Below, one piece after another: positions 59,977 to 64,000 of a stretch of DNA of 64,000 bases. Origin of the DNA: Opitutia bacterium. Lineage in GTDB: Bacteria > Verrucomicrobiota > Verrucomicrobiia > Opitutales > Opitutaceae. Position numbers and translations under genes: made by a program. The notes beneath the pieces were generated by a model. The model made no database searches. It had not been told where the DNA came from and saw nothing but the letters and a program-made list of their open reading frames with translations. Location of the stretch: positions 372,001-436,000 of the forward strand of contig JACRHT010000012.1 in NCBI GenBank assembly GCA_016217545.1, read 5' to 3'. How positions within the stretch are numbered: the stretch's first letter is position 1; every line of letters starts with the position of its first letter.

Positions 59977-59997
59977 AATGTTCGTATTACGAACATT
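59977..59997. repeat. TAATA-centred palindrome, inverted orientation (site 6)
   Basis: Perfect palindrome: arms AATGTTCGTA and TACGAACATT around a T, so its centre reads TAATA on the minus strand. Same arms as site 5, 42 bp away, opposite orientation. Confidence 0.87.
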
Positions 59998-60111
59998 GGC
60001 GGGACGCGCCGCGTCGTGCGGGGACGAGGCATGGCCGCGAGGATCGGGGCAAAGGCGCGGCGCGCCACCTTCGCGGTTGCAATCCGGGCGCGCTGAGTAG
60101 CTTGGTGCCGC

Positions 60112-60396
60112 ATGCTGACCGGCCTCACGCAATGGCTCGCCCGCCGTCCCGCCACAAGCGGCGCGTATGCGGATGCGTTCGTGCGCGGCGTCGCTGTCGA
60201 GGAGCCGCGCACGCCGCGCGATCCGCGACTCATGCGTTTCATCCTGATCTGCTGGCTGCTGATCGCCGTGAAGCACGTCGCCGTGATCTGGGCCGTGCAT
60301 CACTACCACATGCCGTTTCACCAGCTCATCGTGAATTTTCCCACTTGGTTGATCGGCACCGTGGCGACGACGCTCTACCTGCAGCGCACGCGTTGA
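60112..60396 (+). CDS. Small membrane protein
   Basis: 94 residues with two hydrophobic segments (about 42-63, ILICWLLIAVKHVAVIWAV, and about 73-88, FPTWLIGTVATTLYL). The start at 60112 is an ATG shortly after palindrome sites 5 and 6. No family is recognised. Its end is convergent with the decayed TPR gene. Confidence 0.6.
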   Translation: MLTGLTQWLARRPATSGAYADAFVRGVAVEEPRTPRDPRLMRFILICWLLIAVKHVAVIWAVHHYHMPFHQLIVNFPTWLIGTVATTLYLQRTR

Positions 60397-60421
60397 GCGC
60401 GCACCGCAGGCGCGCAGCCGG

Positions 60422-61581
60422 TCAAACGCCGGGCTGGCAGAGGCAGGAGGATTTCAGCTCGAGATCGGCACGGGTTCACGCGGCCTTGAACTGCTTTTCC
60501 ACCGCAGCCGCCCCGTCGTCGCGGTGCTGGAGCTTCAACGCACGCGCACTTCCAGCGGCATCGCGTAATAGAAATCGACCACCGGCACCCACTCGGCACG
60601 GAAATCCTCCGGCCATTCGGCCACCATGTCGTCGATGTGCCGAAGCGCGAGCGCGCTGCGACCGCTCATCATCGCCGCAAAAGCCAGCATGTGCCGGTTG
60701 TGCGCGTTTTAGAGCCAGATGAAACCCTTCACCACGCCGCCTTGCGCGCGGTAGGCGATGTCGGCCGCGATGGCTTTTTCGTTGGCCACGACCGCGTCGT
60801 CCCAGCGGCCAAGCAGCACGTCGATGTGCGAGGGCATGTGCACCATGTGGCCGACGCCGGGCATGAGCTCCCGCAGGCGGTCGGAGGCGGCGCGGGCTCG
60901 GGCCGGCTCAAGCGAGGCCTCCATCGTGTGAATGTAGAGGTGCAACGCCTGCGGATGCGTGGGAGCGAGCGCGAGAACACGTTCCAGCGTGGCGATGATT
61001 TCCGGCGTGCCGGGCTGTGGCGTGGCGCCGTCGGCCGACCACAGGTCCCACGGGCGAAGGTCCATCATCGCCTCGGCAAAGAGTGCGCCCACGTCGGCAT
61101 CCTCCGGAAATTTGCCCCAGACCTCCCGCATCGCCGCCGCGTAAGCTTGATAGAGCGGCGCGCGGTCCGCCACGGGTGGCGCGGCGTAGCGGCGGGCGGC
61201 AGCGGCGATCAGCGCCTGCTCCACGGGCGAAGCGCCCGCGGCGTGTTGCTGCGCCTGTTGCAGCGCCTGCCAAGCGAGCTGCGCGCGCGGCTCGGGCACG
61301 AAGGGGAAATTGATGCGCGGGCCCGCCGCCGTAGCGATGCCCCACCACGCCATCGCGCAGGCGGGATCGATTTGCGTGGCGGCCTCGAACGAGCGGATCG
61401 CCTCGTCGAGGTTGAACGCGTAGAGAAACGCGAGGCCCTGGTCGAAGTAGCGCTGCGCTTCCGGCGAGCGCGTCGTAATCGCGCGGCGACAATCGCCCGC
61501 GCCGCGAAAGAGCGGCACCGCAGGTGCGGCGGCGAAAGCGGACGCGGCGAACAGACAGCAGAGAACAACGATTCGATTCAT
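60422..61581 (-). pseudogene. Decayed TPR-repeat protein gene
   Basis: The intact part (61581 down to 60709, 290 residues) has a signal peptide and TPR motifs: FDQGLAFLYAFNLDEAIRSFEAATQIDPACAMAWWGIA (in pieces) and PTHPQALHLYIHTMEASLEPARA, then PSHIDVLLGRWDDAV. It stops at an in-frame TAA (60709-60711), but the same frame continues with convincing family sequence (AHNRHMLAFAAMMSGRSALALRHIDDM in pieces, DFRAEWVPVVDFYYAMPLEVRVR) to a TGA at 60535. In the next frame a further piece, LKLQHRDDGAAAVEKQFKAA, a TGA where Trp is expected, then TRADLELKSSCLCQPGV, completes the typical C-terminus. So there are at least two nonsense changes and one frameshift or internal deletion. Confidence 0.85.
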
Positions 61582-61636
61582 GGCGCGGAGGAGACGGCGA
61601 GGTTAACGGCGGGAATTGCGCGCTACAACGGGCCAT

Positions 61637-61654
61637 ACGACTCGCACGAGTCGT
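61637..61654. promoter_or_regulatory. Palindrome in the divergent promoter region
   Basis: ACGACTCG / CGAGTCGT, 8-bp arms with a 2-bp centre (CA), in the 139-bp gap between the TPR pseudogene and the penicillin acylase gene. A possible operator; it lacks the TAATA centre of the other palindromes. Confidence 0.45.
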
Positions 61655-61720
61655 CGGACGCCTGAGTTTCCGGCTGGCGTCGCCGTGTGGGCTGAGAAAT
61701 CCTCCCGCCGCTCAACGGCC

Positions 61721-64000
61721 ATGACCTCTCCCCTCGTCAAGCGGCTCCAAATTCTCCTGTCAGTGCTCAGCGTGCTGGTCGTCCTCGCCCTCGCTGCCGC
61801 CGGCTGGGTTTACTACCAACTGCACGGCAGCCTGCCTCAACTCGACGGCTCGCAACACCTCGCCGGCCTCTCGGCGCCAGTGAAGATCGAGCGCGACGCG
61901 CAAGGCGTGCCACGCCTCACCGGCGCCACGCGCGCCGACGTCGCGCGCGCCCTCGGCTTCGTGCACGCGCAGGATCGATTCTTCCAAATGGACCTGTTGC
62001 GCCGCCGCGCGGCCGGTGAGCTCGCCGAACTGTTCGGCAAGGCCGCTCTCCCGGTCGACCGCCGCTCGCGCCTGCACGGCTTCCGCGCTACGTCGGCCAA
62101 GATAGTCGCCGCGCTGTCGCCGGAAGACCGCGCGATGCTCGACGCCTACGTCGCCGGCGCCAACGCCGGCCTCGCCGCGCTCGGCAAGACCCCGTGGGAA
62201 TACCAGGTGCTCCGCGTGACGCCGCGCGCGTGGACCGCCGAGGATTCCATCCTCGCCGTCTACGCGATGTGGTTCGACCTGCAGGACAGCACCGGCAACG
62301 AAGACCTGGCCCGCCGCGCGCTGCAGACCGCCTACGGCGCGAGCGGGCTCGCGTTCTTCGATCCACGCGGCAGCTCGAGCGACGCCGCGCTCGACGGGAC
62401 GACGTTCCCCGCGCCCGATTTGCCCGCCCTGCGTCTCAAGGCGCCGGAGGAAAAACCCACCGCGGCGCTCGCGCCGGATTTCTACGAACCCGCGCTGCTG
62501 CCCGGCAGCAACAGCTTCGCCGTCGACGGCGCGCACACCACCACGGGCGCCGCGCTGCTCGCGAACGACATGCACCTCGGCCTCAGCGTCCCGCACGTCT
62601 GGTATCGCGCCGAGATGAACTGGACCGATGCTGCCGGCACCGCCCGCCGCGTGGTCGGCGTGACGTTCCCCGGCACGCCCACGATGGCCGCCGGCAGCAA
62701 CGGCTCCATCGCGTGGGGCTTCACCAACTCTTACATCGACACCACCGACGTCGTCGTGGTCGATCCTTACGCTGACCTCCAATATCGCGCACCCGGCGGC
62801 TGGAAGGACATCGAGGAGCGCACCGAGACCATCAAGGTCAAGGGCGAGCCCGACGTGTCGCTCACCGTGCGCTGGACTGAGTGGGGGCCGATCATCGGGC
62901 CCGCCGACGAAGGCCGCTACTACGTCGTCCGCTGGACCGCCCATTCGCCCGAGGCGATGAACCTCAACCTCACGCGCCTCGAGACCGCCGCCACCGTCGA
63001 GGAAGGCATCGCCCTCGCCCATCGCGTCGGCATGCCGAATCAAAACATCCTCCTCGCCGACCGCGCCGGCCGTATCGCTTGGACGCTCACCGGCAAAATT
63101 CCGAAGCGCGCCGGCTTCGACGGCCGCGTGCCCGTGAACTGGGGTTACGGCGACCGCCGCTGGGACGGCTGGCTCCCGGAAAACGAAGTCCCCGTCGTCT
63201 CCACCGCCCCGCTCGGCCTGCCCGGCGAGATCGTCGTCAAGGAAGGCGCGCTCTGGACCGCGAACAACCGCATCGTCGGCGGCGCGGCCCTCGCGAAGAT
63301 CGGCGACGGCGGCTACGACAACGGCCACCGCGCCGCCGCCATCCGCGACGACTTGCGCGAACTCGTGGCGAAGAAGAAAGCCGAACCGACCGACCTGCTC
63401 GCCATCCAACTCGACGACCGCGGCCGCTACCTCGAGCGCTGGCAGAAACTCTTCCTCGAGGTCGTCACCGACGAAGCCGTCGCGCAGAAAAAAGCCCGCG
63501 GCGAAATGCGCGACCTCGTGCGCGCCTGGAACGGCCGCGCCTCCACCGACTCCGCCGCCTACCGCATCCTGCGCACCTTCCGCGCCAAGGTCAGCGAGCG
63601 CACGCTCGCCCCGTTCCTCGACAAGCCGCAGCGCAGCTACGAGGCGTTTCGCTGGGGCACCATGACCGAGGACGCCGTGTGGCGCCTCGTCAGCGAGAAG
63701 CCCGCGCGCCTCCTCAACCCCGAGCACCGCTCGTGGGAGTCGCTGCTCCTCGCGGCCGCAGACGACGTCCTCGCCGATGCCGACCAGTCCGGCACCACGC
63801 TCGCGAAATACACCTGGGGCGCCCGCAACACGCTCAAGATGCAGCATCCGCTCGCCCGCGTGATGCCCGCGTGGCTCGCGCGTTTCGTGAGCATGCCCGC
63901 CGAGCAACTACCCGGCGACAGCAACCTGCCGCGCGTGCAGGGCATCAGCTTCGGCGCCTCCGAGCGGCTCGTCGTCTCGCCCGGCCACGAGGACGAGGCG
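61721..64000 (+). CDS. Penicillin acylase family N-terminal-nucleophile hydrolase (3' partial)
   Basis: At least 760 residues; the frame is open to the window end. An N-terminal signal/anchor (about 8-30) precedes the alpha chain: KIERDAQGVPRLTGATRADVARALGFVHAQDRFFQMDLLRRRAAGEL (in pieces). The autocatalytic cleavage site and nucleophile is S263 in LLPGSNSFAV, as in penicillin/cephalosporin/AHL acylases. Beta-chain motifs follow: HTTTGAALLANDMHLGL, SNGSIAWGFTNSYID, WTEWGPII and ALWTANNRIVGG. Known relatives hydrolyse amides such as acyl-homoserine lactones or phenylacetyl amides; the substrate here is unknown. A minus-strand open frame across the gene is a shadow. Confidence 0.93.
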   Translation, partial: MTSPLVKRLQILLSVLSVLVVLALAAAGWVYYQLHGSLPQLDGSQHLAGLSAPVKIERDAQGVPRLTGATRADVARALGFVHAQDRFFQMDLLRRRAAGELAELFGKAALPVDRRSRLHGFRATSAKIVAALSPEDRAMLDAYVAGANAGLAALGKTPWEYQVLRVTPRAWTAEDSILAVYAMWFDLQDSTGNEDLARRALQTAYGASGLAFFDPRGSSSDAALDGTTFPAPDLPALRLKAPEEKPTAALAPDFYEPALLPGSNSFAVDGAHTTTGAALLANDMHLGLSVPHVWYRAEMNWTDAAGTARRVVGVTFPGTPTMAAGSNGSIAWGFTNSYIDTTDVVVVDPYADLQYRAPGGWKDIEERTETIKVKGEPDVSLTVRWTEWGPIIGPADEGRYYVVRWTAHSPEAMNLNLTRLETAATVEEGIALAHRVGMPNQNILLADRAGRIAWTLTGKIPKRAGFDGRVPVNWGYGDRRWDGWLPENEVPVVSTAPLGLPGEIVVKEGALWTANNRIVGGAALAKIGDGGYDNGHRAAAIRDDLRELVAKKKAEPTDLLAIQLDDRGRYLERWQKLFLEVVTDEAVAQKKARGEMRDLVRAWNGRASTDSAAYRILRTFRAKVSERTLAPFLDKPQRSYEAFRWGTMTEDAVWRLVSEKPARLLNPEHRSWESLLLAAADDVLADADQSGTTLAKYTWGARNTLKMQHPLARVMPAWLARFVSMPAEQLPGDSNLPRVQGISFGASERLVVSPGHEDEA

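Noticed and set aside
60709-60711. Programmed readthrough of TAA in the TPR gene
   Set aside because: The downstream part is further disrupted by a frame change and another stop, so decay explains it better than recoding.
61760-63907. A 715-codon minus-strand open frame
   Set aside because: Shadow of the penicillin acylase gene, which has the intact catalytic motif and runs off the window end.

Overview
The window is about 64 kb of GC-rich bacterial chromosome. It carries about 46 intact or partial protein genes and one clear pseudogene, and I see no rRNA, tRNA, CRISPR array or insertion sequence. The gene set suggests Verrucomicrobiota, most likely Opitutaceae. Evidence for this is several large TonB-dependent receptors paired with sugar-degrading enzymes, a PEP-CTERM protein, a giant delta-60 repeat protein, tiny lysine-rich histone-tail-like proteins, a DUF3667 protein and many LuxR/LytTR-type regulators. 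The taxonomic call is inference from gene content.

Layout. 1-0.6 kb: end of a YjfF-like sugar ABC permease. 0.7-8 kb (-): an outer-membrane-barrel-like protein followed by a 2012-residue delta-60 repeat surface protein, an apparent operon. 8.2-14.1 kb (+): LytTR regulator and LytS-type kinase (overlapping genes), a second LytTR regulator, then a TonB receptor ending at an intrinsic terminator. 14.2-19.4 kb: four-EF-hand protein, secreted esterase-like hydrolase, and two divergent membrane/TPR proteins. 19.5-29.1 kb: a pectin/hemicellulose-type locus in which a GH28 enzyme and TonB receptor (-) diverge from an ExuT-like MFS transporter, a GH43 enzyme and a LacI regulator (+). 29.2-33.4 kb: a lysine-tailed beta protein, a secreted FG-GAP protein with a Tudor-like N-terminal segment, a PEP-CTERM protein and a Tat-exported metallo-beta-lactamase-fold hydrolase. 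33.7-36.5 kb (+): ECF sigma factor, zinc anti-sigma factor and DUF4097 protein, closed by a strong terminator. 36.6-41.1 kb (+): a histidine-kinase cluster (CHASE3-PAS-PAS kinase, REC-PAS-kinase-REC hybrid, stand-alone receiver). 41.2-47.2 kb: two tandem HTH-only LuxR miniproteins, a TlpA thioredoxin, a TonB receptor and a divergent LuxR regulator. 47.2-64 kb: DUF3667 protein, zinc alcohol dehydrogenase, MalQ, a 19-residue lysine protein, MBL hydrolase/YebC pair, OPT transporter, a small XRE-like protein, Tag glycosylase, an M20 peptidase, a double-GNAT protein, a decayed TPR pseudogene and the start of a penicillin acylase.

The most unusual content is between the genes. (i) Six palindromes share only a TA-A-TA centre; their arms differ between loci but match within a locus, and two copies bracket the small XRE-like gene. 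(ii) A set of GTAG-headed REP-like hairpins keeps the loop pattern ACC-N-C-N-GGG while the stems covary. (iii) A 30-bp near-perfect inverted repeat is built from CGAATG/ACACGAATG units. (iv) The TPR gene at 60.4-61.6 kb carries at least three inactivating lesions. No larger novel defence or biosynthetic system is evident.
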